Source: Shewanella xiamenensis (GTDB taxonomy: Bacteria > Pseudomonadota > Gammaproteobacteria > Enterobacterales > Shewanellaceae). Taken from it: DNA of 64,000 nucleotides. Made by a program: the position numbers and the translations under genes. The notes under the pieces were generated by a model. It was not told where the DNA came from. It saw only the letters and a program-made list of their open reading frames with translations, and did no database searches. Positions 45,269 through 55,346 of the stretch are shown in pieces (position 1 is the first letter of the stretch; every line of letters begins with the position of its first letter). Where the stretch lies: contig NZ_BMOP01000001.1 in NCBI RefSeq assembly GCF_014647135.1, forward strand, positions 1-64,000, written 5' to 3'.

Positions 45269-47983
45269 TTAGGCGGGCGTTATACCCAATTGCTGGCAAA
45301 TATATTGGATGCACAATTCTTGCTGTTGGCACCATAATCCGTAGCTGACGGGGATAAGTTTAATCCCCGCACGCTGTAACAGTTTATACAGTTCAATCTC
45401 GAAAAAATCCGCCCATGGCCCTGGGTAACCGATTAAATCTATTGCTAAATATTGGTTACCATAGCGGCACAGAATATCCAGTTCTAGTCCCGCCATATGG
45501 TAGGCGCGCCAGACTGTTATGCCTTTTGCTTCAATTGCCTGTGCCACCGACTGACCGAAGCTATCGAGGGAATCGACATAATTGTGTGCCGCTTGAAATT
45601 GGCCCGCCGATGCTAAGTAAGTTGCCAGTAAATTATTTTTCGGAAGCTCGTGCGCTTGTACCGATAAAAATAGCCACTGCATTTGTTTAGCGCGGGTGAT
45701 GGCGACATTGAACATATCTTCGCGATTTAAATATACGGCGGCGCGGCTGTCGTTGGCCGTAATGCTAAACGACAGCAGCATAATATCGCGCTCCTCACCT
45801 TGAAATCCAAAGGGTGTTGCAACCCGTAATTGGTGACGCTCGAGTTGTTGTGCGCTAAAGCGTGCGAGAATTTGCTGGGATAAATACTCCGTCTGATTGC
45901 GAAAGCAGGAGAGTACACCAATGCTGGCGGGCACTAATGCATTTTCTTGTTCATCAATCAGTTGAGCTAACTTTTGAATTAATGCCTCCGCTTCTATGGC
46001 GTTAATGCCCTTGCTATCACGGCTGCCAGTCACCTGGACTCGGTGTAAGTGCCCAGAGCTTGTGCAGGGTCTGTGCTGCATAATTTTCAGCATGCCTTGA
46101 TAAAACTGCTGATTACTAAATTGGATCAGCTCAGGTTTACTCCGAAAATGCTCATTTAAAAATACCACTTGGGATTGGCTCGCAAGGGATTGCGATACTA
46201 AGTCGAGCATACTGGCATCACGGTAGCTCATTAGGCCGCGGCAATCAGCAGCAAGTCCGAGTTGCGTTTGGATTTGGGTTTGCTTTGCGCGGGATAAAAA
46301 CGAGAAATGGCGCAGCTGTTTGCTGTCGCCCACCACCAGTGCCGCTTTTGCCCGCTGCAAGGCCGGTAAACATGCGGCAATATTGGCTTGGGTGGCTTCA
46401 TCAATAATCACTAAATCAAACATTTGCTGCTCCATGGGCAGCACTTTATGTAAGCTGGCAAGGCTAGATAACCAAATGGGAAAGGTTTGTTTTAAGGCAT
46501 CAAAATCCGTCTTGTAGAAACCGTCGAGCTGTTTGGCAGACTGCCTTGCCCGTAGCGCTCCGGCAAAACTCACCAAAGTACTGCGTTTATGTTTGAGTAA
46601 TTGATTCAAACGATAGGACGTTGCCAGTTGAAGGTATTTGAGGCTTAAGTTTTCTTTTTGCTCGATGAGGGCAGTTAATTTATCGAGCACAGTCCATTGC
46701 TGGGCAAATTGTTTGATACCCGAGCGGTTAAACCATTGATAAAACCCAAGTCGCCAGCGGGATTGCTTTTGCTCTAGTGTCGCGAGTTTTTGACCGCGAC
46801 GTATTGCGTGCTGGCAGTGGCGTATAAAATCCGTTTCCATATTGGCCTGCTCACGGGTGACATTAGCTAGCTGTTGTTTTGCAAGGCGTAGCACAATATC
46901 CGTCACCTCTTGGTCAACCGCGGGGTGTTGGCCGTGGAGGATCTCATCGATTTGGTTTTTAAGGATTTTAATAAACTGCGGCGAGCCTGCTCGGATAAGG
47001 CTGCTACCAAGTTGGAACTGTTGCTGCAACTTATCGGCAATCACATCAACGGCAACATCTGTGTGGGCGACGATGAGGACAGATTTGCCCCTTAATACCT
47101 GCTCCGCCGCCACTGTGGCTATGGTGTAACTCTTGCCTGTTCCCGGAGGGCCTGAGATTTGCCCCAAAGTATGATTAGCCGCCACCTTTAGGACTTGAAT
47201 TTGCGCGCGGCTTAATAACCCAGGAAGGTAATCCTCTTGGGTATCAACATTGTGACTAACAGAATCTCGAGTTGGCGTTGGCCCAAACAACGCTTGAAGC
47301 GGCGCTGAGAGTGAGGGGGCTGTGATAAGCTTGTCTAACTCATGCAAAATGCCGCGGCTGGCGAGGGAACGTTCTGCCAAAATGATTTGGCTACGGCTGA
47401 CCAAAAACTGTCCGCGTTTACGACTAAGCTGAGTAAATTCCGTCTCATCGATAAGTTTGGGGAAATGCAATAAATGGCTGGTATCAACCTCGGCTTGGCC
47501 TGCTCGTAGCCAAGCTATCCAACCACTGACATCCGTAGGATTGTCGCGTAACTCTTGGCTTAGACTGTGTCCTTCAACGACTAATTTTTCTAACAGGGCT
47601 TCATTAATGGTAAATGGCCCGCCGCCAGACAAGCTGTTATTGGATTCGAGGTAAATGTTATCGCCATCGGCCTGCAATTGGCATTCGCGATAAAGGAGTG
47701 GGGTGACGACTTTACGTTTTTCGCCATTAAGCTCGATACTGCCGCAGAAAAACAGACAACAGTGCAAGAGCACTTTTTCACGCAGGTATAAAGCACTACG
47801 TGCTAGTAATGTACTCGCGGGAGTAAATGGCACTGGTAGGCGCGGTAGAAAGCCACTACTAAATTCATCTTCATGTTGAAGTAAGAGTTGATCTTGCTCC
47901 GCCAGCTTATGGCTAGCCCAGAGGTTAATTTCAGCACTATCGTGTTGAAAACACTGTTTGTAGTAGTTAAGAATCCCTTGCAA
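45269..47983 (-). CDS. Superfamily 1 (Upf1/DNA2-like) helicase fused to a nuclease-like C-terminal domain
   Basis: A 904-residue protein. The helicase core has Walker A GPPGTGKS (278-285), DEAT Walker B (528-531), VGDSKQL (551-557), the RSKPELI segment, FGFQGEERD (725-733) and NVAITRAKQ (759-767), which is the AAA_11/AAA_12 pattern. The ATPase is split by a long helical insert (about 370-500). The last 90 residues (about 812-904) have GLELDIL (Asp836), then YLAIDLIGYPG (Asp849) and a Lys-rich helix, like a restriction-endonuclease fold of the Vsr/MTES_1575 type. The start is TTG. Such helicase-nuclease fusions are frequent in defence or repair; function here is unproven. Confidence 0.78.
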   Translation of the reverse strand: MQGILNYYKQCFQHDSAEINLWASHKLAEQDQLLLQHEDEFSSGFLPRLPVPFTPASTLLARSALYLREKVLLHCCLFFCGSIELNGEKRKVVTPLLYRECQLQADGDNIYLESNNSLSGGGPFTINEALLEKLVVEGHSLSQELRDNPTDVSGWIAWLRAGQAEVDTSHLLHFPKLIDETEFTQLSRKRGQFLVSRSQIILAERSLASRGILHELDKLITAPSLSAPLQALFGPTPTRDSVSHNVDTQEDYLPGLLSRAQIQVLKVAANHTLGQISGPPGTGKSYTIATVAAEQVLRGKSVLIVAHTDVAVDVIADKLQQQFQLGSSLIRAGSPQFIKILKNQIDEILHGQHPAVDQEVTDIVLRLAKQQLANVTREQANMETDFIRHCQHAIRRGQKLATLEQKQSRWRLGFYQWFNRSGIKQFAQQWTVLDKLTALIEQKENLSLKYLQLATSYRLNQLLKHKRSTLVSFAGALRARQSAKQLDGFYKTDFDALKQTFPIWLSSLASLHKVLPMEQQMFDLVIIDEATQANIAACLPALQRAKAALVVGDSKQLRHFSFLSRAKQTQIQTQLGLAADCRGLMSYRDASMLDLVSQSLASQSQVVFLNEHFRSKPELIQFSNQQFYQGMLKIMQHRPCTSSGHLHRVQVTGSRDSKGINAIEAEALIQKLAQLIDEQENALVPASIGVLSCFRNQTEYLSQQILARFSAQQLERHQLRVATPFGFQGEERDIMLLSFSITANDSRAAVYLNREDMFNVAITRAKQMQWLFLSVQAHELPKNNLLATYLASAGQFQAAHNYVDSLDSFGQSVAQAIEAKGITVWRAYHMAGLELDILCRYGNQYLAIDLIGYPGPWADFFEIELYKLLQRAGIKLIPVSYGLWCQQQELCIQYICQQLGITPA

Positions 47984-48328
47984 ACCCTATCCATCCCCAA
48001 GACTTAATTAGCGATGCGAGAGTAACCTAATCGCATAGGTCGGACAAGGTTGACACCATTTGTAAGCACGATCAAAAACTGAGGAGAAGCCCCTACATTT
48101 TCAACGGCCGTATTTTGAGCTGTAAATAAAAGTATCCTTAACTGCATTTGTATCAATTAAGTGCCTAAAAAATGTGATTTGTATCAGAATTTAATTTGTT
48201 GCTGAAATGTTTGTTAAATGTTTGGTTTTGAGGGGTTTTTTGTTTGTTTTTCGGTGGAAATTGCCATTGTTGTCATTGTATAACTGCGCAGATTGAACTG
48301 AATTTTTTGTCTGCTAATGAGGGATACG
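47984..48328. other. Divergent gap between helicase-nuclease and DUF4397 genes
   Basis: About 345 bases, AT-rich in the last half. No reading frame or hairpin of note. It must carry both promoters; a clear one was not recognised. Confidence 0.45.
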
Positions 48329-49702
48329 ATGCTTAATAACAAACTAAAAGGATTCGCGGTTTTGACTTTCGCCTGTTTGGGCGTGACCGCTTGTGGTGGC
48401 TCTGATAACAACAAGGATGAAGACACCTCGAAGACCGATACCTATGTACAATTTTACAATGCTTCTGTAGGGAGTACGGCTACTGCACTGAAGATTGGAG
48501 ATAAAACCTATGAGAGTGTGAGTTACGCCGATGCGATGCCAAGGTTCACTTCAACAACTGGTGTCAGTGTCGTCGAGGTGATGGGGAAAGATGCGTCGAA
48601 TAAGGATATTTCGCTCTACAAAGAGGATATCGATTTAAAAACCACGACCGACCATTTCTTTGTCTTGCATGGTGATTTTGCCTCACCATCGCTGCTCAAT
48701 ATCAATTACTCGCGCACTGAGTTAGATAAGCAAAACGCCGAAGCGGACAAGAGCAAAATGCAGTTATTGATTGCTCACACCGCAACCAATGCGCCAGCGT
48801 ACGATGCCTATATTGCCAAGGCGGATAAAGGCTTTGCCGATGCTGTGATGCTAGGCAGTGTTTCCTACGGTGAAGTCTCAACACCGCAGATTTTGGATAC
48901 TGGGGATTACAAGGTTTACCTCGCCCCTGCGGGAACGACTAATGTGAGCTACACCACGGCAAGCATTAACTTTAAGACCAAGGTACCCTATAAGTTGATT
49001 TTACGGGAAAGCTTTGGCGCATCAGCGGCCAAAATCAGTTTAGACAGCGTCGATTCGACCACCAATGTGCGAAACCATGTCGCCCTAGAAAGCAGTGTTG
49101 ATTTTAGAGTATTCAATGGTTTAGCAACGCACAATGTCGATGTTAAAGTCGTGAGCAACAAGCAAGAAGCTCTATTTAGCAATGTGGCTCCCTTTGGCGT
49201 TACTGCTTATCAAGGCGCGGAGTTTAATGATTTTGGCGTGAGCGTATTTGACCATACGAGCCAAGCCAAATTGCTCGACAATGTGTTGATCACCCTTAAT
49301 CAGGACGATATCAAAACCATCTTTATCTACGAGCAAACTACTGATCAAGGTAGCCAAGTTAAGGCGATGGAGATGAAACAAACTCAAACACCAAGCCCAT
49401 ACAGCTTTAAGTTTGATATCGTGAGTTTTGCCGACAAGAGTAACCTGACGTTGTACTTCTTAAAGGCGAACGACACTATTGAAACTGCAAGCTATAAGAT
49501 CAGTGCGGTTAATCCAACGGCGCCGCAGTCGTTAGTGGTGCCCAAAGGTGAGTATTCCATCAAGGTGATCGCGGTAGAAAATGGCACTAAAACCGTGGTT
49601 TATGCTTCAGAGATGATGGATTTTAATAACGAAGATAATGTCACTATGGTGCTGAATAAGGACGCTTCAACCAGCTTTGGCTATAACCTCGTTAAGCTCT
49701 AA
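48329..49702 (+). CDS. DUF4397-domain lipoprotein
   Basis: A 457-residue lipoprotein (lipobox GVTACGG) with an acidic-polar spacer after the lipid Cys and at least two DUF4397 units: YVQFYNASVG at the start of the first, VDFRVFNGLATHNVDV at the second. These are beta-rich repeats of unknown function found in cell-envelope proteins. The start at 48329 is chosen for GAGGG just upstream. It is followed by a shared terminator. Confidence 0.75.
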   Translation: MLNNKLKGFAVLTFACLGVTACGGSDNNKDEDTSKTDTYVQFYNASVGSTATALKIGDKTYESVSYADAMPRFTSTTGVSVVEVMGKDASNKDISLYKEDIDLKTTTDHFFVLHGDFASPSLLNINYSRTELDKQNAEADKSKMQLLIAHTATNAPAYDAYIAKADKGFADAVMLGSVSYGEVSTPQILDTGDYKVYLAPAGTTNVSYTTASINFKTKVPYKLILRESFGASAAKISLDSVDSTTNVRNHVALESSVDFRVFNGLATHNVDVKVVSNKQEALFSNVAPFGVTAYQGAEFNDFGVSVFDHTSQAKLLDNVLITLNQDDIKTIFIYEQTTDQGSQVKAMEMKQTQTPSPYSFKFDIVSFADKSNLTLYFLKANDTIETASYKISAVNPTAPQSLVVPKGEYSIKVIAVENGTKTVVYASEMMDFNNEDNVTMVLNKDASTSFGYNLVKL

Positions 49703-49743
49703 TCGCTTAGACTGGGCAATAAGCAGTCAATAGATTGGGCAAT

Positions 49744-49773
49744 AAAAAAGCACTACCTTGGTAGTGCTTTTTC
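49744..49773 (+). terminator. Bidirectional terminator between DUF4397 gene and mltD
   Basis: Stem AAAAAGCACTACC/GGTAGTGCTTTTT around TT, usable on both strands. Confidence 0.93.
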
Positions 49774-49786
49774 GTATTATGCGGCG

Positions 49787-51211
49787 TTATTCCGACAGTT
49801 TTAGCTCTTGGCCAGGCTTAATAATGCTCTTGGCATTCAGCTGGTTCCACTTCATTAAATCCGCGAGTTTCACTTTGTTTTTACGCGCGATTTTATCTAA
49901 CGAGTCACCGGACTTCACCTTGTAAGTGCTGGCTTTCGCCGCTGGCTTATCTGCGGTTTTACTGCTGGCTTTAGTCTTTGCCGATTGAGACGTTGTTTGA
50001 GCTTTGCTCTGTTTTGGCGTTTCGGTCGAGGCGTTATCTTCGCTGTTCATTGGCGTTAACAGGGTTAACTCTTGGCCGATTTTAATTCTATCGGAGCTGA
50101 GGTTGTTTACCTGCTTTAACTCTTTGACTGAAATGTCAAATTTCGCGGCAATTGTGCCTAGGCTATCGCCGGATTTCACAATATAGCTCTGGCTGTCATA
50201 ACGTTTTTGCGCGTACAGCTTATGCTGATTCTCTTGATACTGACCAATGTTTTCAATCGGCAGGGCGATTTGGTATTTGCCCTTACTTGGGATCACGCTT
50301 TGGCGATAACCTGGGTTATAGGTTTTAAACTCCGCTTTAGTAAGCCCTGCTGCATTGGCGATTTGGCTTATTTCAACGCCATTGGGGGCGGGTAAACGCT
50401 CTAGAAATGGGCGATTGGCAATCGGCATTACTTTGAGATTGTAATGGCTTGGGGCGCGGATAATTTGGATAAACGCCAGCCACTTAGGCACGGTTTGTAC
50501 TTGGCGAGCAGGAATATTCAGCGACCAGAAATCCGTAGGTTTGCCTTTAGCTTTGTTTCTATCGATAGCGGCTTTAATCACTAATTCGCCACTGTTGTAG
50601 CCCGCAACGGCGTTAATCCAGTCGTTACCTAAGGTGTCGTGTAAATGCTGTAAATAGTCGAGTACGGCATCGGTTGAGGCCAATGCATCTTTGCGACCAT
50701 CGTAGGCTGAGTTGATCGTTAGGCCAAAGTTTCGGCCCGTAGCGGGGATCATTTGCCAAAGTCCGGCGGGGCCATTTGCTTGCGCCAGCGGGTTATAACC
50801 ACTTTCGACAATTGGTAATAGTGCCAGTTCTAGTGGCATATTGCGGGCTTCGAGTTGACTCACAATATAGTATAAAAATGGCTCGGCACGCTGGGTCACC
50901 TGAGTCATAAACTTTTGCTTGTCATCGAAAAAGTTACGCTGTTTGCGTACTTCTGCATCGTCATGCACATCAATAGTACGGGCGTGTTGAATTTTCTCCC
51001 ATACATCGGCATAGCGCTCGTCGACAACCTCTTTTTTATCATGATGAGATTGTGTGGTATCTCCGCTATCACCTTCAGCTTCTGGAGCTGTGGTGGCAAA
51101 TTCCATGGGCGAGGTTTGCGCCGATGTTGTCGCACAGCCACTGAGTTGGGCTGTCAACATGGCGATCATTAGCACTGCTAATGCACTCGGTTGGCGAAAG
51201 GTTTTCCGCAT
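49787..51211 (-). CDS. mltD: Membrane-bound lytic murein transglycosylase D
   Basis: A 474-residue lipoprotein that cleaves peptidoglycan glycan strands. Lipobox LSGC (Cys26). The SLT domain is at about 110-240 with the catalytic Glu136 in VESGYNP and [14 protein letters not shown]. Two LysM repeats lie at about 343-387 ([18 protein letters not shown]) and 428-472 ([18 protein letters not shown]), joined by a Ser/Thr/Lys-rich linker. E. coli MltD has the same order and near-equal length. Confidence 0.95.
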   Translation of the reverse strand: MRKTFRQPSALAVLMIAMLTAQLSGCATTSAQTSPMEFATTAPEAEGDSGDTTQSHHDKKEVVDERYADVWEKIQHARTIDVHDDAEVRKQRNFFDDKQKFMTQVTQRAEPFLYYIVSQLEARNMPLELALLPIVESGYNPLAQANGPAGLWQMIPATGRNFGLTINSAYDGRKDALASTDAVLDYLQHLHDTLGNDWINAVAGYNSGELVIKAAIDRNKAKGKPTDFWSLNIPARQVQTVPKWLAFIQIIRAPSHYNLKVMPIANRPFLERLPAPNGVEISQIANAAGLTKAEFKTYNPGYRQSVIPSKGKYQIALPIENIGQYQENQHKLYAQKRYDSQSYIVKSGDSLGTIAAKFDISVKELKQVNNLSSDRIKIGQELTLLTPMNSEDNASTETPKQSKAQTTSQSAKTKASSKTADKPAAKASTYKVKSGDSLDKIARKNKVKLADLMKWNQLNAKSIIKPGQELKLSE

Positions 51212-51559
51212 GATTATCCTGTCATTTTTGCTAACTTGGCGTTATACCCAAACAACCTAACTCGATGCAGGCTTCTGTGTTTAAGACTGCCGAAACGGAG
51301 TGTTTGTGTACGCCATTTCTGTATTGCAGCAATTCAAAATGTGGTCGACATTTGTCCTTGATGCACCTTGAATGAGAGCACCCTAGGCGCTCTGAAACTG
51401 ATATCTTTAGGTTGCTTGGGTATAGATAATGTTGCACATGCTAATCTGTTTTGCGGTTTCTGGATAGCTTTGCTGATAATTTGACCACCTAGGTCACATT
51501 TAGATTTACCACTAAATAAGCTAACATAGCAGCGATTTTTCATTGATGTGGGTTAGAGA
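51212..51559. other. Gap upstream of mltD holding a MITE-like element
   Basis: No gene. Most of it is the inverted-repeat element at 51243-51424. The remaining 130 bases before the LRR-kinase gene are AT-rich leader. Confidence 0.6.
51243..51424. mobile_element. 182-bp MITE-like element with 18-bp terminal inverted repeats
   Basis: Ends TATACCCAAACAACCTAA (51243-51260) and TTAGGTTGCTTGGGTATA (51407-51424) pair at 17 of 18 positions. No coding frame inside. An inner imperfect palindrome GAGCACCCTAGGCGCTC lies near the right end. The size, TA-flanked ends and lack of genes fit a miniature inverted-repeat element. I believe relatives are common in Shewanella and Vibrio intergenic DNA, but that is from memory. 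Confidence 0.72.
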
Positions 51560-52888
51560 GTGCAGACGTTAACGCAGTTAAAAGCAGGACAATTACAAGG
51601 GGTTACTCGATTACAGTTGGTTGAAAACCTCACTGAATTTCCGCATGAAATCTTTGATTTAGCCGATACACTGGAGATCCTCGATTTATCCAATAACCAG
51701 TTAAGTTCACTGCCCGATGATTTATATCGTTTAACCCATCTAAAGATTTTGTTTGCCTCCAATAACCGCTTTGAAGTGCTGCCAGAAGTGTTAGGTCAGT
51801 GCCCCAAATTGGAGATGATTGGCTTTAAGGCTAACCAAATTCGTGTTGTGCCAGAGGCATCGTTGCCCCCACAAACCCGCTGGTTGATTTTAACGGATAA
51901 CCAAATCACCGCCTTGCCCGAGCGCATGGGGCAGTTGCATCGTCTGCAAAAATTAGCCTTGGCAGGTAATTGCTTAACTTCGCTGCCCGCATCTATGGCC
52001 CAATGCCATAACTTAGAATTAGTTCGTTTGTCGGCTAATCAACTGCAAGCGCTTCCAAGCTGGGTGCTTAAGCTACCCAAACTCACTTGGCTGGCGTTTG
52101 CGGGTAATCCCTTTAGTCATACCTTGGTTGATCCCCATGCCGATGTGGCGAGTATGCCAAATGTGACATTAGCGGACATTGAACTCGGTGAAAAACTAGG
52201 TGAAGGGGCTTCTGGCATTATTTACCAAGGTCGTTGGTTAAATCCTGCTATGGTGGCTGCTACTGGGTGCGAACATATTGCGGTTAAGCTATTTAAGGGA
52301 GAGGTGACCAGTGATGGCTATCCTGCCGATGAGCTGGATTGTTGTTTAACCACGGGCGCACATCCAAATCTTATCAAAGTCTTAGCGCATATCAGCCAAC
52401 AGGATCAACTTGGTTTAGTGATGGAACTGATTCCTCAAGGATTTAGTAACTTAGGTTTACCGCCATCCCTAGCGACTTGTACCCGTGATACTTTTAAAGC
52501 GGGGACCGAATTTAGCCTGAAGGGCATAACTGAAATCGCTTTGCAATTGGCTGACACCCTAGCGCATATGCACGGGAAACAAGTGAGCCATGGTGATGTC
52601 TATGCCCATAATATGATGGTTAATCAGCAAATGGCGCTGTTGTTCGGTGACTTTGGTGCCGCCTCAAACTTTGCAAAATTGCCTACATCGGAACGTGATG
52701 CCATGCAGGCTATTGAGGTGCGCGCCCTAGGGTGTTTACTTGATGACTTATTGCCCTTTGCCGATAACGATGAAGACGACGCGCTGCGAGTTCAACTGCG
52801 GCAGTTAAAAGCACACTGTATGCAGCCGGCGTTATCTTGTCGCCCACGCTTTAGTGATATCGTGAAGACATTAGCTGCACTGCGCTAA
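51560..52888 (+). CDS. Leucine-rich-repeat protein with C-terminal Ser/Thr kinase domain
   Basis: A 442-residue cytoplasmic protein. About seven LRR units fill 35-190 (for example LEILDLSNNQLSSLP and LQKLALAGNCLTSLP). A small kinase domain follows at 206-442: glycine loop GEGASG (214-219), ATP Lys243 in AVKLF, catalytic HGD (344-346) in place of HRD with Asn351, and DFG (364-366). The lobes are shorter than in eukaryotic kinases. The start is GTG. No membrane segment. It precedes a Sel1-repeat protein on the same strand. Targets unknown. Confidence 0.88.
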   Translation: MQTLTQLKAGQLQGVTRLQLVENLTEFPHEIFDLADTLEILDLSNNQLSSLPDDLYRLTHLKILFASNNRFEVLPEVLGQCPKLEMIGFKANQIRVVPEASLPPQTRWLILTDNQITALPERMGQLHRLQKLALAGNCLTSLPASMAQCHNLELVRLSANQLQALPSWVLKLPKLTWLAFAGNPFSHTLVDPHADVASMPNVTLADIELGEKLGEGASGIIYQGRWLNPAMVAATGCEHIAVKLFKGEVTSDGYPADELDCCLTTGAHPNLIKVLAHISQQDQLGLVMELIPQGFSNLGLPPSLATCTRDTFKAGTEFSLKGITEIALQLADTLAHMHGKQVSHGDVYAHNMMVNQQMALLFGDFGAASNFAKLPTSERDAMQAIEVRALGCLLDDLLPFADNDEDDALRVQLRQLKAHCMQPALSCRPRFSDIVKTLAALR

Positions 52889-52997
52889 GTTTACGTATGT
52901 GGCATGCAGCAAATGCAAGGGATCATGGGGTGAAAACCAACGCAGAGACATTTAATCAAGAGCGACTAAATCTCATCAGCAATGGAGAGCTGGCATT

Positions 52998-54776
52998 ATG
53001 AGTTCGATTTCAAAACTGGTTTGGCTAAGCTTATGCTTAAGCTCGTTTCTCTCGGCGCCCGTTTGGGCGGGATTTTGGGATAGCCTGTGGCAGCGAGAGT
53101 TGCCTGTTGACCAAACTACACCACCCAAGAATGCACAGCGTTTTGAGTTTATGGGGAGTTTACCTGCTCATACCCAACTAGAACTTGTGGGCTATTACAC
53201 TTCCTCTGTTTGTACCCGTAAAGAAATCCGTTTCCCGAATGGTGATATTGCTAATCCCTATCGCGCCACACTGAATAAAAGCTCGGTATTGCGTCAATCG
53301 CTTGAAAGTGGCGCTGTCGCTAAACCATTCATCCTTACGTTAGCCTTACAAGGGGGCGGAGATTGCGATTGGCAGTTGGAGGACTTAGTCCTTGACCTTA
53401 ACTTGATGCCAAGTCATCCCATATGGCAAAGGGTTAAGTCATTAAAAGACAACTATTTACATACGTCACCATTATTAACATCGAGCGAGCCACCGGCCAA
53501 AGCCTCGCCCCATGATGGATTTTATTTAAGCCAAGAGCTGACTATCGAACCCATACTTGCTGGCAGTGAAGAAGATACTCATCTGGTTGCCGCGTTACCG
53601 CTTACCCTTAATCCTGTGTATTACCCAGTGGTTATCTATAGCCCCAAAACAGATAGCCCCTTTGAGGTAAAGCTTAAGAGTAATTTGCAGTCGACCAGCA
53701 GTTTATGGTCGAGCAGTGCAACGCAAATGGTGCGTTTCGATAAAGAGGCTGTGCTGCGGGTGCAGTTTAATCCAGAGGTTTTGCCTGATTATCAAGTGAA
53801 TGTGTGGCGCCAAGCTGACGATATTTCGGTGCATTACCCCGATGGTACCGAATATCGTTATCCGCGTGGAGATGTGCATCTCTATGCCTATGGTAAGCCT
53901 GAATCTATGCTCAATACCTTAAGCGCAAGCACCAAGGCCGAAGATAAGCGATTGCTAGCGCACATCTATTGGGCAGGTCATGCACTGGCGCAGGATAAAG
54001 AAAAAGCGCGTAAATTCTACCGAGAGGCGGCCGAGGGTGATGACTTAATTGCTATTCAGTGGATGCGATCACAGGCCGCCTATGCGGGCGAGGTTGAGCA
54101 GAGCCAATATTGGTTACAACGTGCTGCTAGGCTTGGGGATATGGATGCCAAAATGGCACTTATTCGTAAGCCCTTTGAGACCATACTGCAAGGCAAGTCA
54201 AATACCGCCGAGGCAAAAAACGCAGAAATTAAGGCTTGGGAGCAGTTAAAACAGTTGGTTAGTCAAGGTGTGCCAGAGGCTATGAGTATGATGGCTCTCT
54301 ACCAAGTATTGCCTTGGTCGCCCTACCATGATGCAACGGGGGCATTAGCCAATTATCGCTTGAGTGCGCAGGCTGACCCTGCTTTGGCCCTTAGCGCTGC
54401 CAGTGATTACTATTATTGGCTAGAGGATTTTGAACAAAGCCAAGAATTTTGGGAGATTGCCGCTGAGCGGGATTTGTATGCTGCCGCAGAATATGCCGAT
54501 ATCTTATTGAAACCAGCGCAGCGCAACCCACAAAGAGCTCGTTATTGGCTTGATAAGGTTGCCTCTCAAGGTGAAAAGCAAGGTATTCAACAAGATGTGC
54601 TTGGTAAGGCTTATTTTCAATTGGCCAGTTTACTCGATGCTGGAGAGGGCGGCGATGCCGATCCCAAGCGTGCACAAATCCTGTACCAGCAAAGTCTCGT
54701 ATTGGCTGAACGTTTTTCAAATGATTATGCCGCTCAAGCGAAAGAAAGACTCAAATCCCTTGAAGAGCGCCTGTAG
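52998..54776 (+). CDS. Periplasmic Sel1-repeat protein
   Basis: A 592-residue exported protein with a signal peptide (1-24, cleaved after VWA). The first 280 residues are beta-rich and unlike known families. The second part (about 310-590) has Sel1-like TPR repeats with A-Y/G-x-L-L/A and A-A-x-x-G spacing: HIYWAGHALAQDKEKARKF, YWLQRAARLGDMDAKM, and DPKRAQILYQQSL. Sel1 proteins usually scaffold partners. The start ATG has GGAG about nine bases upstream. It lies 110 bases after the LRR-kinase gene. Function unknown. Confidence 0.75.
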   Translation: MSSISKLVWLSLCLSSFLSAPVWAGFWDSLWQRELPVDQTTPPKNAQRFEFMGSLPAHTQLELVGYYTSSVCTRKEIRFPNGDIANPYRATLNKSSVLRQSLESGAVAKPFILTLALQGGGDCDWQLEDLVLDLNLMPSHPIWQRVKSLKDNYLHTSPLLTSSEPPAKASPHDGFYLSQELTIEPILAGSEEDTHLVAALPLTLNPVYYPVVIYSPKTDSPFEVKLKSNLQSTSSLWSSSATQMVRFDKEAVLRVQFNPEVLPDYQVNVWRQADDISVHYPDGTEYRYPRGDVHLYAYGKPESMLNTLSASTKAEDKRLLAHIYWAGHALAQDKEKARKFYREAAEGDDLIAIQWMRSQAAYAGEVEQSQYWLQRAARLGDMDAKMALIRKPFETILQGKSNTAEAKNAEIKAWEQLKQLVSQGVPEAMSMMALYQVLPWSPYHDATGALANYRLSAQADPALALSAASDYYYWLEDFEQSQEFWEIAAERDLYAAAEYADILLKPAQRNPQRARYWLDKVASQGEKQGIQQDVLGKAYFQLASLLDAGEGGDADPKRAQILYQQSLVLAERFSNDYAAQAKERLKSLEERL

Positions 54777-54843
54777 CTAAGTTAACAGGGATAACTCGAT
54801 AACAGGCTTATTCAAGTCATAGGCAAGGCAGGGAGATTAAGCT

Positions 54844-55254
54844 ATGGCTTTTCAATTTGATACCTATCGTTTTAATACCGAAGATGCGATTCAAGTGTGT
54901 GTAGGTGCCTTTGCGCTCGCGGTGCCCATTGGTTTTTCTGAAGAGGCATGGCAACTCGGAGAAACCTTACCACTACTGAATTTGCTGATGTTATTTGGTT
55001 TGTCGTTGCTGTTTCTCGGAGCGTTTACTTACCAGAGTGTGTTCCAACAGAACATTCGTCACCGCCTGCCGGTATTTATTTTCCGGATTATTATTGCCTA
55101 TTTGATAAGTGCTTGTGTCGTCAGTTTAGTGCTCTTGTGTCTCGATAAATTGCCCTTAATTGACGACACCATGACTTCCTTTAAACGGATTATCGTGATT
55201 AGCATGCCCGCTTCTATGGGAGCGATTGTAGTAGATAGCTTTGATAAGGAATAA
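54844..55254 (+). CDS. DUF2391-like integral membrane protein
   Basis: A 136-residue protein with about four membrane helices (about 17-35, 42-62, 72-98, 108-130), acidic at its start, with PIGFSEEAW between the first two. The pattern fits the DUF2391 family of small inner-membrane proteins. The start ATG has GGGAG about nine bases upstream. Function unknown. Confidence 0.65.
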   Translation: MAFQFDTYRFNTEDAIQVCVGAFALAVPIGFSEEAWQLGETLPLLNLLMLFGLSLLFLGAFTYQSVFQQNIRHRLPVFIFRIIIAYLISACVVSLVLLCLDKLPLIDDTMTSFKRIIVISMPASMGAIVVDSFDKE

Positions 55255-55346
55255 GTTTGGGCTGATGTCATGACTTTTGTCACTGGTGCATTTAGGTTAT
55301 GTTGCTCATACTGGAACCCAATAGATCGATTGTAAAAGGACGCATT

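Noticed and set aside
47803-48000. A 65-codon frame starting at an ATG upstream of the helicase-nuclease gene
   Set aside because: It overlaps the helicase N-terminus in another frame and has no family; the helicase frame from TTG has clear domain continuity.
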